Source of the DNA: G963667675 sp965249215
Lineage (GTDB): Bacteria > Chloroflexota > Dehalococcoidia > Lucifugimonadales > UBA3495
DNA length: 64,000 nt
Assembly: GCA_965249215.1 (NCBI GenBank)
Contig: CBDFLN010000002.1
Span: 1,488,001-1,552,000, forward strand
Direction: 5' to 3'
Made by a program: the position numbers and the translations under genes
Part shown: piece by piece, positions 1-8,159 of the stretch
Position numbering within the stretch: position 1 is the stretch's first letter
How the letters are laid out: each line of letters opens with the position of its first letter
The notes under the pieces: model-generated
Databases searched by the model: none
What the model saw: only the letters and a program-made list of their open reading frames with translations
Told to the model about the DNA's origin: nothing

Positions 1-457
1 TGGCAACTATGGGAAACGCCCGGCGAGCCATTTCCGGCCCCAACACCGTGGAGCAGAACCCCAGCATCCCTTCAAACAGCGCTTCTACAAATCCTTGAAG
101 CCGACCGGGGACCAATTTGCTTTTCCTCGCCGCCAGAACGAAGAACACCACGATGACGACTGTGGTCAGCCATGCGGAGAGCAGCGTGTTGGTAACAGCA
201 AACTTAGTGAAGCTGAGAGGGGAGGCATGAGGCTTTTCGCCTTGCTCTAGGGGCTCGGTTAGCCCCAGGTACTCGTTGCGGACCGAAGCGGGAAACACCG
301 GCTGGGGCGCCAGGTGGATTTCAGGCTTCTCCAGCAGATTGGGAGTGCCGAGTATGGCCGACCCGACGGCGCCGTAAACGAAGCCCACCACCAAGAGGAC
401 CACCATTCCCAACCCAGAGGCCAGCAGGAATCTCTTTGCCAAGGCGCCCGACGGCAC
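1..457 (-). CDS. atpB: ATP synthase F0 subunit a, N-terminal part (runs off the window)
   Basis: The membrane a-subunit forms the proton half-channels against the c-ring of F-type ATP synthase. Only the first ~152 codons are present; the gene leaves the window at base 1. It reads from a GTG at 457 into a hydrophobic N-terminal helix (SGLGMVVLLVVGFVYG), a short extracytoplasmic stretch, a second membrane helix and then the segment FVEALFEGMLGF, which resembles the subunit-a region before the conserved helices. The GTG overlaps the TAG stop of atpZ by one base (TAGTG), with AGGGGGAG upstream, so the two genes are translationally coupled. The atpZ-atpB order supports the call. The catalytic arginine helix lies outside the window. 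Confidence 0.85.
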   Translation of the reverse strand, partial: MPSGALAKRFLLASGLGMVVLLVVGFVYGAVGSAILGTPNLLEKPEIHLAPQPVFPASVRNEYLGLTEPLEQGEKPHASPLSFTKFAVTNTLLSAWLTTVVIVVFFVLAARKSKLVPGRLQGFVEALFEGMLGFCSTVLGPEMARRAFPIVA

Positions 458-705
458 TAGCGTTTGCTCCCCCTTTCTGAAGGGTCCCGGCGCTTAGCCC
501 TATCGAGAAGGGGCTGCGCCAGCTTGTATACACCCCAAAAAGCGCACGTGGCGCCTAGGACTGTGCCCAGCAACGTGAACAGGGGCAGTGTCCCCACCAG
601 CTTATCTAGCCCGAACCCTCCGAGGACGCCCAGGACTATGCAAGCTGCTACGTACCAGCCCAGTCCTGTAAGGCTCAGGGCTAAAGCCCACCAGTTTATG
701 CCCAA
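457..705 (-). CDS. atpZ: AtpZ/AtpI-type ATP synthase accessory membrane protein
   Basis: This small two-helix protein normally precedes atpB and is thought to help c-ring assembly or Mg2+ handling. The sequence shows a first helix (LTGLGWYVAACIVLGVLGG), a short loop (GLDKLVG) and a second helix (FTLLGTVLGATCAFWGVY), then a basic tail. I place the start at the TTG at 705, behind ACGAGG. The GTG at 729 is less likely because the -10 box of the only good promoter overlaps it, so transcription would begin downstream of that codon. Length from 705 is 82 residues, normal for the family. The gene heads the ATP synthase operon. Confidence 0.8.
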   Translation of the reverse strand: MGINWWALALSLTGLGWYVAACIVLGVLGGFGLDKLVGTLPLFTLLGTVLGATCAFWGVYKLAQPLLDRAKRRDPSERGSKR

Positions 706-719
706 TCCAAACCTCGTGA

Positions 720-748
720 ATATTATCACTAAGCATTTGGGAAGTCAA
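720..748 (-). promoter_or_regulatory. Sigma70-type promoter of the ATP synthase operon
   Basis: On the minus strand TTGACT (748-743) is followed by a 17-base spacer and TAATAT (725-720), close to consensus. The predicted transcription start falls near 713, only a few bases before the proposed TTG start of atpZ, giving a very short leader. Inferred from sequence only. Confidence 0.6.
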
Positions 749-789
749 TTTATGCCTGTGTTACATAGCCTGGCGCCGTACCGCTGAAA

Positions 790-816
790 GGCCCCGGGTT
801 TGGTTAATCCGGGGCC
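790..816 (-). terminator. Hairpin terminator after the DUF151 gene
   Basis: Perfect 8-bp inverted repeat GGCCCCGG / CCGGGGCC with an 11-base loop. Read on the minus strand it lies 31 bases past the stop of the DUF151 gene and is followed by TTTC, so the U tract is weak. It also separates that gene from the ATP synthase promoter. Confidence 0.5.
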
Positions 817-847
817 TGAGTCGTACAACAAACAACGCTGTCTGCCG

Positions 848-1408
848 CTAGCTCTTGGGGCTTTCTTTACCAAAGTCTTCCAAGTCCAGGGAGCCGATGA
901 AATCGGTGAAGGCGGACATTCGCCGAAGCTCCTCCTCCTTGACCTCAGCCGGCTTCTCACTGGTTGAATCCTCTTCCTGTTCGGCAACAATGGGTTTTCC
1001 AGTCTCTTTGTCCAACAAAATCCCGGCTTTGTCCAGCACCGCTTCATCTACGTATATGGGTACTTGAGCCCGGACCGCCAAGGCTACGGCATCGCTGGGC
1101 CGACAGTCGATGTCAGTAGTGGAACCGTTGGTTTGAATCGCTATTTTGGCGTAGAAGGTGTCGTTCTGCAGGTCGCTGACAAGAATGTGCTGCACCGAGG
1201 CTCCCAGGGTGTCGATTACAGTACGGAGAAGGTCGTGGGTCAAGGGACGGGGCACGGCCAGGTCCTGCAACTTGACCGCTATGGCATCTGCCTCGGCCGG
1301 CCCTATCCAGATGGGCAGGTACCGGTCTGCATCCTTTTCTTTCAGAAACACAACCCGTTGATAGTTCATTGGGCTGACTCGAATGCTGTGGATGGTCATC
1401 TCTTGCAT
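848..1408 (-). CDS. Bifunctional nuclease family protein (DUF151/BFN domain)
   Basis: The N-terminal ~130 residues match the DUF151 (BFN) fold: MQEMTIHSIRVSPMNYQRVV, then YLPIWIGPAEADAIAVKLQ, the PRPLTHDLLRTVIDTLGA segment, and RPSDAVALAVRAQVPIYVDE. Plant and bacterial BFN proteins have been reported to have RNase and DNase activity, but the role in bacteria is poorly defined. A charged linker (EEDSTSEKPAEVKEEEL) leads to a short C-terminal helix. I start at the ATG at 1408, behind GGAGGC with good spacing; an upstream in-frame ATG at 1462 lacks a ribosome site. The protein is then 186 residues. Monocistronic, with a terminator hairpin downstream. Confidence 0.85.
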   Translation of the reverse strand: MQEMTIHSIRVSPMNYQRVVFLKEKDADRYLPIWIGPAEADAIAVKLQDLAVPRPLTHDLLRTVIDTLGASVQHILVSDLQNDTFYAKIAIQTNGSTTDIDCRPSDAVALAVRAQVPIYVDEAVLDKAGILLDKETGKPIVAEQEEDSTSEKPAEVKEEELRRMSAFTDFIGSLDLEDFGKESPKS

Positions 1409-2326
1409 TCTGACTGCCTCCGTTTGGGTACCGGCGTCTGCCGAAATTGTATGCCTACGCAAATTTCAATGTCAACCCGCCTGGCCCTCCACCGAAGCTT
1501 CTCGTCTGCACCTATGGGGATGGACCCGAACCCGGCCAGTGCCCGACCGAATCCGGCCCAACCCGCGCAGGCGTTGTTGGATGGAGCGGAGTGGGATGAA
1601 GTTAGGGATAAGGATGTGCCTGGGACCGAAGGCAGCTTATGCGACGTGGCACCAGGGCGGGAACGCTGGTCAGCGCCCGCGTTCGCCTCGGTATATAGGG
1701 AATGCCACTCGGGGGTCAGTGCTGCGCAGGCAAGGAGTTGGGCTTGGTGGAAATATCGTAAGAGGGCGTCTGGGTCATACGCCTTTGCTAGGGTAGACCC
1801 ATTTCCGGCCGGGAGTACCGGGGCCCGCGTAAAAAAGGGGACTGCTCCAAGCCTTGCGCTATGGTTCAAAATGGGTAGGAGGTAGCAGGGGCCTATTTTG
1901 TTTGCGGCACGTTATGTTTACGTGCCGGCGGCGCGTCTCGCGCAGTTCCGGTAGAAGGCTCTAGATGCTCCGGCGGCTTGCACCCAGCGCTATATGGGTC
2001 CAATGAAAGGCTGAATGGCAAGCCCCAACCCGCGCCGACCGGCGTGGCTGGACCATTAAAATACCGGACGCCAGCAGGCTACACCGCGCTCCAACGTCAT
2101 TCAAACCCAAAGAGGCGAGGGTAACGACTACAGGCCGCCGGGCTGCAAATGCCCCATAGGGGAAGTCTATCCGGTTAACGGACAACCGACCAGATTGGAT
2201 AATCTCCCGCCCCTGTGACGCCCATTCCTCAACGCGGATCCCACAGTGGGAGCGGCTAGGACAGCCGGGCAGGGACGGGGCGCCGGCCGTCCCTTAAGCC
2301 CGAATAGGCGTCCCGGTTATAACTCT
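1409..2326. other. Long stretch without a recognisable gene
   Basis: About 920 bases between two minus-strand genes. Reading frames up to 273 codons exist on both strands, but none has a ribosome site, recognisable domain or convincing composition; they look like GC-rich chance frames. The stretch holds a perfect 8-bp inverted repeat with a 7-base loop at 1905-1927 (CGGCACGT / ACGTGCCG) without a T tract, and the hairpin at 2271-2294. I see no tRNA. It could be decayed coding sequence. Confidence 0.5.
2271..2294 (-). terminator. Terminator-like hairpin after the coiled-coil gene
   Basis: AGGGACGG pairs perfectly with CCGTCCCT around an 8-base, self-complementary loop, 33 bases past the stop of the rsmD-coaD-coiled-coil operon when read on the minus strand. 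There is no U tract, so it may only be a 3'-end stabiliser. Confidence 0.35.
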
Positions 2327-2842
2327 CTAGTCGTCGGCGGAATAGCTGCCGTTCAGGTTGGCAGAGGCGTGTCCGGACAGAACGTCGATCCCTTTCCGGA
2401 CCGACCCTGTAATGGCCGAGAGTTCTTTTTCCAGAGCCCTTAGGCTGCGCAGAGCGTAGGCATCCGCTTCGGTGCGGCGGCTCATGGCCTCGGCTTCGGA
2501 GCTCTGCAGGACGTGAGTGGCGCGCTGCTCCGCTTCCTTCAGCGTTTCCTCGGCGCGATTCTCCGCCAGCGCGATGAGCTCGCTCTGGTCCAAGCGCTGC
2601 CGGAACTCGTCTTCCGCCTTGGACTTTGTGTGGCGTGCTTCCACTTGGGCCTGACTGATGATGTAGTCCTTGCTGGACAGCACCTCTTCAGCGGACTTGA
2701 TCTCTAGAGGAACGGCCAGCCGCAACTGGTCGACAAGCTCCATCGCCTTGTCCTTGTCGATCATGACGTTCCCGCTCATTGGAACAGCCTTGCTGGTTTC
2801 GATCAAGGTCTCCATCCGGTCGATAATATTTATGATATCCAT
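2327..2842 (-). CDS. DivIVA/ATP-synthase-b-like coiled-coil protein
   Basis: Mostly alpha-helical and strongly charged. Residues ~50-150 form one long coiled coil (for example LKEAEQRATHVLQSSEAEAM) rich in A, E, R and Q, after a short N-terminal helical region with IIDRMETLIE. There is no signal peptide or membrane helix. The type resembles DivIVA/SepIVA-like or F0-b-like proteins that scaffold division or cell-wall growth, but nothing proves a function. The start is the ATG at 2842, seven bases after AAGGAGG; the ATG at 2848 is too close to that site. It follows coaD by 27 bases in the rsmD-coaD operon. Confidence 0.65.
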   Translation of the reverse strand: MDIINIIDRMETLIETSKAVPMSGNVMIDKDKAMELVDQLRLAVPLEIKSAEEVLSSKDYIISQAQVEARHTKSKAEDEFRQRLDQSELIALAENRAEETLKEAEQRATHVLQSSEAEAMSRRTEADAYALRSLRALEKELSAITGSVRKGIDVLSGHASANLNGSYSADD

Positions 2843-2869
2843 GGACATCCCTCCTTCCGGTCTTCCTGG

Positions 2870-3358
2870 TTATGAGACCGGCAACCCAAATTTTGAATAG
2901 ACCGCATCGGCCACATTGGGCGGCACCATTGCGGTTATGTCTCCCCCGAGACGGGCTACCTCCTTAAGCAAGCTGGAGCTTACGAACATGTTCTCCAATG
3001 AGGTCATAAAGAAAACCATGTCCAGCTCCGGAACCAATCTGCGGTTCATGAAGGCCATATCGAACTCATACTCGAAATCCGACCCGCTGCGCAGGCCCCT
3101 GATGATCACTTGCGCTTGAGCTAGCTGGGCGAACCTTACTACCAGCCCATCGAATTTAGTCACCTCCACGTTGGGAAGGTGTCGCGTCGCTTTCGTAAGT
3201 AAGGCGACCCGTTCGTCCGCATCGAAGAGCAAGTCCTTGGCGGGTGCGCCGTACACAGCCACAATGACCTTGTCGAACAGCGCGCTGGCGCGGGTGGCTA
3301 CGTCTATGTGACCCACAGTGACCGGGTCGAAGCTTCCTGGGTAGACTCCGGTCACCAT
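2870..3358 (-). CDS. coaD: Phosphopantetheine adenylyltransferase
   Basis: Transfers AMP from ATP to 4'-phosphopantetheine to give dephospho-CoA, the fourth step of CoA synthesis, in the cytoplasm. All family marks are visible: the nucleotidyltransferase motif TVGH within YPGSFDPVTVGHIDV, the substrate loop IIRGLRSGSDFEYEF, and the ATP-binding SSSLLKEVA near the C-terminus. Length (162 residues) is standard. The ATG at 3358 overlaps the end of rsmD by 7 bases, so the two are translationally coupled, as in many bacteria where rsmD and coaD are adjacent. Confidence 0.97.
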   Translation of the reverse strand: MVTGVYPGSFDPVTVGHIDVATRASALFDKVIVAVYGAPAKDLLFDADERVALLTKATRHLPNVEVTKFDGLVVRFAQLAQAQVIIRGLRSGSDFEYEFDMAFMNRRLVPELDMVFFMTSLENMFVSSSLLKEVARLGGDITAMVPPNVADAVYSKFGLPVS

Positions 3359-3912
3359 CTCCAGCCTTCTCGTCGGTAGAATTCCACTACATTGTCCCCA
3401 TATCTACGTGAACGGACCCGGCTCAAACAGCCATATTCGGGACGCATTTCCAAGAACCTCGAGTGACCCACAACCACCATCCCGTCTGACTGGAGCAATT
3501 TGGGGTTCCCGGCCATCTCCTCCAATAGTTCGTGCAATCCCTTCATAGCGTATGGAGGGTCCAGGAGGACCAGGCGGTACAGGCCCTCCAAGGTGGGCAA
3601 GCACCTGCCGACGTCGGAGCAGTGGACGCGGGCGATAGAGGCGAAGCCTGTGGCTTCCAAATTAGACTGGATTACCTGGCATTGGCGGCGGTCTCGCTCC
3701 ACAAAGTCCGCCCACGCTGCTCCCCGGCTAAGAGCCTCTATTCCCAGACTGCCAGAGCCTGCGAAGAGGTCTAGCACCCGCCCCTGTTGGTACAACTCCT
3801 CATGGAGAATGTTAAAGACCGCTGCCCGTACACGTCCGGTAGTAGGCCGCGTGCCGGCAGTAACAGGCCCCTTGAGCCGTATGCCCTTCGCCTTTCCACC
3901 GACAACTTGCAT
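3352..3912 (-). CDS. rsmD: 16S rRNA (guanine(966)-N2)-methyltransferase
   Basis: SAM-dependent methyltransferase that modifies G966 of 16S rRNA during 30S assembly. It shows the RsmD N-terminus (VVGGKAKGIRL), VRAAVFNIL, the SAM-binding motif LDLFAGSGSLGIEALSRGA, and the catalytic DPPY in LVLLDPPYAMKG. Length is 186 residues, as expected. It is the first gene of the rsmD-coaD-coiled-coil operon and is divergent from ribF across a 225-base gap. Start ATG at 3912 begins MQVVGGKAKG, the usual family start. Confidence 0.96.
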   Translation of the reverse strand: MQVVGGKAKGIRLKGPVTAGTRPTTGRVRAAVFNILHEELYQQGRVLDLFAGSGSLGIEALSRGAAWADFVERDRRQCQVIQSNLEATGFASIARVHCSDVGRCLPTLEGLYRLVLLDPPYAMKGLHELLEEMAGNPKLLQSDGMVVVGHSRFLEMRPEYGCLSRVRSRRYGDNVVEFYRREGWRW

Positions 3913-4013
3913 AGGGCTAGCAAGGCTGAATTATACATAGCGTCAAGTCTTTTCCCAAGAAAAAGTAAAGTCGGTTTGAGCCATTTTGATGCCCGGCGTC
4001 CAAGACCTGTTCG

Positions 4014-4042
4014 TTGACCCTCATAGCTGGCTGTGCTAACAT
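4014..4042 (+). promoter_or_regulatory. Sigma70-type promoter upstream of ribF-tyrS
   Basis: TTGACC (4014-4019), 17-base spacer, TAACAT (4037-4042). It lies about 95 bases before the ribF ATG in the divergent gap with rsmD. I see no FMN riboswitch in the leader. Confidence 0.5.
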
Positions 4043-4137
4043 CCTGCCCAATCCAGGGGCACAACCAATGGCATCGCCGCTACAGGAGCAGGTAATATAG
4101 ACTGGTGACTACGGCGCCATAAGGAAGCATTACCGGA

Positions 4138-5076
4138 ATGAACTTTCACCAGTTGCTTGCAAACGCCGATCCAGACAGGGAGACGGTTGTAACCGTCGGC
4201 GTCTTCGATGGCGTCCACTTGGGTCACTGCCATTTGCTGAAGCATCTGGTCCAAGTATCCAAGCCGGACCTTCTTCCCACGGTCCTCACCTTTAGCAACC
4301 ACCCCATAACCGTACTCCGCCCTGGCACTAAAGTAAGCTACCTTACTTCTCCCCATGAAAAAGCCCGCTTGCTAGAGGACCAGGGCGTAGAACTCGTAAT
4401 CAGCCTGGAATTTACCCCGGAACTTGCCCATGTCAGCGCTGAGGACTTCGTCCGAACATTGGTACACCGGCTTCGAATGCGGGGCTTGGTCTTAGGGCCG
4501 GACGCCGCTATCGGCCGCGATCGCGAGGGGGACCTGGGCTTCCTGCGGCGAGCGGGCGCCGACATGGGGTTCTGGGTAGAATCGGTGGAGCCGCTGGCCT
4601 TGGGCGGCACCGTAGTAAAGAGCCACAGCATCCGCGAGGGGCTTGGCCGTGGAGAAGTAGCTGCCTGCGCCAAGTTGCTCAACCGCAATTACTTTTTGAA
4701 CGGCCAGGTAGTCGAAGGGGACCGCCGCGGTACAGTACTGGGTTATCCAACTGCCAACCTTAGACTAGACAGCGGAATTATTCTCCCCGGCGACGGAATT
4801 TACGCCACCTGGGCATTCGTCGACGGGGTGCGCTATCCTTCGGCAACCAGCATCGGCGTAAGGCCCACTTTCGGCCTGTCCGAGAGGCTAATGGAAGTCC
4901 ACGTCATGGACTTTGACCGCGACATCTACGGCCAGCCCATGTGCGTCGAGTTTGCCGGCAAGCTGAGGGACCAGGAGACCTTCCAAAGTGCGGAAGCGTT
5001 AGTCCAACAGATTGACCAGGACATAGCAGACTCGCGACGGGTACTCTCCCAAGACAGGGGCGCGCAAGTTGCTTGA
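4138..5076 (+). CDS. ribF: Bifunctional riboflavin kinase / FAD synthetase
   Basis: Makes FMN from riboflavin and then FAD from FMN. The N-terminal FAD synthetase domain (residues ~15-165) carries VGVFDGVHLGHCHLL and the KSHSIREGL segment corresponding to the S-S/T-x-x-R motif. The C-terminal riboflavin kinase domain carries RRGTVLGYPTANL, DGIYATWAFV and SIGVRPTF. The length of 312 residues is typical. It is followed by tyrS with an 8-base overlap, so the pair is one operon. The start is the ATG at 4138. Confidence 0.96.
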   Translation: MNFHQLLANADPDRETVVTVGVFDGVHLGHCHLLKHLVQVSKPDLLPTVLTFSNHPITVLRPGTKVSYLTSPHEKARLLEDQGVELVISLEFTPELAHVSAEDFVRTLVHRLRMRGLVLGPDAAIGRDREGDLGFLRRAGADMGFWVESVEPLALGGTVVKSHSIREGLGRGEVAACAKLLNRNYFLNGQVVEGDRRGTVLGYPTANLRLDSGIILPGDGIYATWAFVDGVRYPSATSIGVRPTFGLSERLMEVHVMDFDRDIYGQPMCVEFAGKLRDQETFQSAEALVQQIDQDIADSRRVLSQDRGAQVA

Positions 5077-6307
5077 CCAAGAGACGGTAGCAAGAGTCAC
5101 CCAGCGAGGGGTCCGCGAGATTATTTTCCTGGAACACTTTGTGCGCATGCTCCAGGGAAACACGCCATTACGACTAAAGATGGGCTTCGACCCCAGCAGG
5201 CCGGACATACATCTGGGCCATGTGGTTGGCCTCCGCAAGCTCCGGCAGCTTCAAGACCTGGGACACCGGGTAATCTTGATCGTCGGAGATTGGACCGCCC
5301 AAATCGGCGACCCCAGCGGGCAATCGGCCACCAGGCCCTTGTTGACCCACGAGGAGGTGTCGGCCAACGCCGAGTCTTACTTGCGGCAGTTCTTCAAGGT
5401 AGTGGACCGGGACCGCACCGAGGTGGTCTGGCAGAGCGAGTGGTACGGCAACTTCAGCCTCGACGACGTAATCCGTCTGACCAGCAAGTTCACCGTGGCC
5501 CAGTTCCTGGAACGGGACGATTTTGCCCAACGGTTCAAGGGGCACAGGCCCATCGCCATTACCGAGCTGTTGTATCCCCTGTTACAGGCCTATGATTCCG
5601 TAGCTGTCCAGTCGGACGTTGAATTCGGAGGTACGGACCAGAAATTCAACCTGCTGGTCGGCAGAGAGCTCCAGACCACCGTGGGGCAGCCGCCCCAGCA
5701 GTGCTTCTTGATGCCTATCCTGGTGGGCACCGACGGGGTTATGAAAATGAGCAAGAGCCTGGACAACTATATAGCGGTGGACGAGCCCCCGGCGGACATG
5801 TACGGCAAGCTGATGTCTCTGCCGGATGAATTGATTCTCCCGTACTTTGAATGTCTTACGGACATCTCCGACGATGAGCTCTCTGCAACGGCCCATGATC
5901 TCTCTTCCGAAGCCGTGAACCCGATGGTCCCGAAAAAGCGCCTGGCGTCTCAGATCACCGAATATTTCTTCAGTCTGGAGGAGGCCCAATCTGCCCAGGC
6001 CCACTTCGAGCAGGTAGTCCAGAAGCGCGGGCTGCCGGAGGATATGCCGGAGATGTCGCTGGCAGACCTGCGAGAGCGGGCCGGCGCGTCCGAGGGCGCC
6101 ATTCGGGCAGACCGCCTGCTGGCGGCCGCCGGGTTGGCTTCCAGCAACAGCGAAGCCAAACGCCTGTTAAACGAGGGGGCCGTCGAATTGATCTCCCAAT
6201 CCGGCGAGCCCCAGAAACTATCGGCTGCCTATCCCGTCTCCGACCTACGTCCGGGGGATGTCATCAAGAGGGGCGCCCGTCAATTTGTCCGGTTGGTTGA
6301 GCTTTAG
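5069..6307 (+). CDS. tyrS: Tyrosyl-tRNA synthetase
   Basis: Charges tRNA-Tyr with tyrosine. Class I signatures are clear: HLGH (the HIGH motif) in RPDIHLGHVVGLRKL and KMSKS in GVMKMSKSLDNYI. The Rossmann core fills residues ~30-310, and a C-terminal S4-type RNA-binding domain (RADRLLAAAGLASSNSEAKR onward) ends the 412-residue protein. The start appears to be a TTG at 5069 that overlaps the end of ribF by 8 bases; the frame has no better start further in that would keep the conserved N-terminus. Co-transcribed with ribF. Confidence 0.96.
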   Translation: MLDQETVARVTQRGVREIIFLEHFVRMLQGNTPLRLKMGFDPSRPDIHLGHVVGLRKLRQLQDLGHRVILIVGDWTAQIGDPSGQSATRPLLTHEEVSANAESYLRQFFKVVDRDRTEVVWQSEWYGNFSLDDVIRLTSKFTVAQFLERDDFAQRFKGHRPIAITELLYPLLQAYDSVAVQSDVEFGGTDQKFNLLVGRELQTTVGQPPQQCFLMPILVGTDGVMKMSKSLDNYIAVDEPPADMYGKLMSLPDELILPYFECLTDISDDELSATAHDLSSEAVNPMVPKKRLASQITEYFFSLEEAQSAQAHFEQVVQKRGLPEDMPEMSLADLRERAGASEGAIRADRLLAAAGLASSNSEAKRLLNEGAVELISQSGEPQKLSAAYPVSDLRPGDVIKRGARQFVRLVEL

Positions 6308-6472
6308 AAATGATCCGCTGCGGACCGGCTGGCTGTTCCTCCCACGGTTAATTGCTGCCCTCCGTCGCCCTGACTAGTCGGAGCCCCCTTAGCCTCGGCT
6401 CCAATGATACGGCCCTTACGATACAACCCTTAAGGAGCCGCCGGGGTTAGCGGCGGGCCCATCAACGCTTTA

Positions 6473-8149
6473 GTGAGGCCGCAGTTGAATTCCGACGACA
6501 AGGCGCAAGAGCAAAGAAGGCGGTATTCCCGTTGGCGGGACAAGACAGACCGTCTTCCCGAGCGCAAGTCCAGGTACACGACTCCTTCCCAGATTGATGT
6601 CGACCGGGTTTATACACCCGGTGACGTGACTGAAACCAACTATCGGGAAGACCTGGGGTTACCGGGGGAGTACCCCTTTCTTCGGGGCGTTCATCCGACA
6701 GGCTACCGGGGGCGCCTATGGACAATGCGCATGTTCGCCGGGTTCGGGCGCCCCGAAGAGACCAATCAGAGATTCAAGCGCCTTCTTGACCAGGGTCAAA
6801 CCGGCCTGAGCGTTGCTTTCGATATGCCCACGCTGTATGGGTACGATACAGATGACCCGAGAGCAGCGGGCGAGTACGGCAAGTGCGGCGTGGCGGTGTC
6901 TTCGTTGGCTGATATGGAAGCACTATTCCGGGGCATATCGTTGGGCCGAATAACGACGTCCATGACTATCAATGCCCCCGCCGCCATCATATGGGCAATG
7001 TACATCGCGGTCGCACAGAAGCAAGGCATACCCATGTCTGAATTGGGCGGCACCCTCCAAAATGACATCCTTAAAGAATACATAGCCCAAAACGAGTACG
7101 TTTTCCCGCCGGCACCGTCGATGCGGCTGGTAACAGACACCGTGGAGTTCGCCTCCCGGCACCTGCCCAAGTGGAACCCCATCAGCATCAGCGGATATCA
7201 CATACGCGAAGCCGGTTCAACCGCAGTCCAGGAGTTGGCTTTCACCTTGGCCGATGGATTTGAGTATGTGCGCCACTCCATAGACCGGGGCCTGAAGGTG
7301 GACGACTTTGGGCCTCGTCTGAGTTTCTTTTTCAACGTGCACAACAATTTCTTCGAGGAAATCGCCAAATTCAGGGCGGCCAGGCGCATCTGGGCTACGG
7401 AGATGCAGGAGACCTATGGAGCCCGAACCCCCCGGTCTACCTGGCTCCGGTTCCACGCTCAAACCTCTGGAGCTTCCTTAACCGCCCAGCAGCCGGAGAA
7501 CAACGTTACCCGGGTCTCGTTGCAGGCCCTGGCGGCCGTGCTCGGCGGATGCCAATCGCTGCACACCAACGGTAAAGACGAGGCTTGGGCTTTGCCCTCG
7601 GAAGCCTCCGCTCTCCAGGCCTTGCGCACCCAACAGGTGATCGCCCACGAAACCGGGGTGACCGATACAGTGGACCCCTTGGGGGGAAGCTACTTTTTGG
7701 AGCACCTGACCAACCGGGTAGAAGCCGGGTGCTACGACTATTTCCGGCGCATCGATGATCTGGGCGGGGTGATTCCGAGCTTAGAGAGCGGCTTCTTCCA
7801 GCGGGAAATCGCCGAGGCGGCCTACGCGTCCCAACTTGAAGAAGACCGCAACGAGCGCATCACCGTAGGGGTGAATGAGTACTTGACGGATGAACCTCTG
7901 GACTTACCCTTGCTGAAAGTGGACCGGGCCGGCGAACAACTGCAAATAAACGGTCTGCGGGATCTGCGCCGCAGCCGGGACGGCCGCGAGGTGGCTCAGA
8001 AGTTGCGGGGGTTGGAGCAAGCCGCCCGGGGATCGGAGAACCTGATGCCGCCTATCCTGGAGGCCGTTAACGCCTACGCCACCCTTGGAGAAATGATGGA
8101 CGCGCTCCGGGATGTTTTTGGAGAGTACCGTCCTAGCTGGGGATTCTAG
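6473..8149 (+). CDS. B12-dependent acyl-CoA mutase large subunit, isobutyryl-CoA-mutase-like
   Basis: TIM-barrel substrate-binding subunit of the methylmalonyl-CoA mutase superfamily, 558 residues, lacking the B12-binding domain. Core motifs include GLSVAFDMPTLYGYD, TLQNDILKEY, SISGYHIREAGSTA and DPLGGSYFLE. Aligned by eye without gaps to Propionibacterium methylmalonyl-CoA mutase, the catalytic His244 is kept (H243), but Tyr89 is F88 and Arg207 is Q206. Those are the two substitutions known for isobutyryl-CoA mutase IcmA (Phe80, Gln198), which isomerises isobutyryl-CoA and n-butyryl-CoA. Annotating it as methylmalonyl-CoA mutase would therefore be risky. The small cobalamin subunit is not in this window. 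The start is the GTG at 6473, with no strong ribosome site. Confidence 0.85.
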   Translation: MRPQLNSDDKAQEQRRRYSRWRDKTDRLPERKSRYTTPSQIDVDRVYTPGDVTETNYREDLGLPGEYPFLRGVHPTGYRGRLWTMRMFAGFGRPEETNQRFKRLLDQGQTGLSVAFDMPTLYGYDTDDPRAAGEYGKCGVAVSSLADMEALFRGISLGRITTSMTINAPAAIIWAMYIAVAQKQGIPMSELGGTLQNDILKEYIAQNEYVFPPAPSMRLVTDTVEFASRHLPKWNPISISGYHIREAGSTAVQELAFTLADGFEYVRHSIDRGLKVDDFGPRLSFFFNVHNNFFEEIAKFRAARRIWATEMQETYGARTPRSTWLRFHAQTSGASLTAQQPENNVTRVSLQALAAVLGGCQSLHTNGKDEAWALPSEASALQALRTQQVIAHETGVTDTVDPLGGSYFLEHLTNRVEAGCYDYFRRIDDLGGVIPSLESGFFQREIAEAAYASQLEEDRNERITVGVNEYLTDEPLDLPLLKVDRAGEQLQINGLRDLRRSRDGREVAQKLRGLEQAARGSENLMPPILEAVNAYATLGEMMDALRDVFGEYRPSWGF

Positions 8150-8159
8150 GGGGCGCTCT

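Noticed and set aside
1396..1869. 157-codon minus-strand frame upstream of the DUF151 gene
   Set aside because: No ribosome site, no recognisable domain, and overlapped by a longer frame on the other strand; looks like chance in GC-rich DNA.
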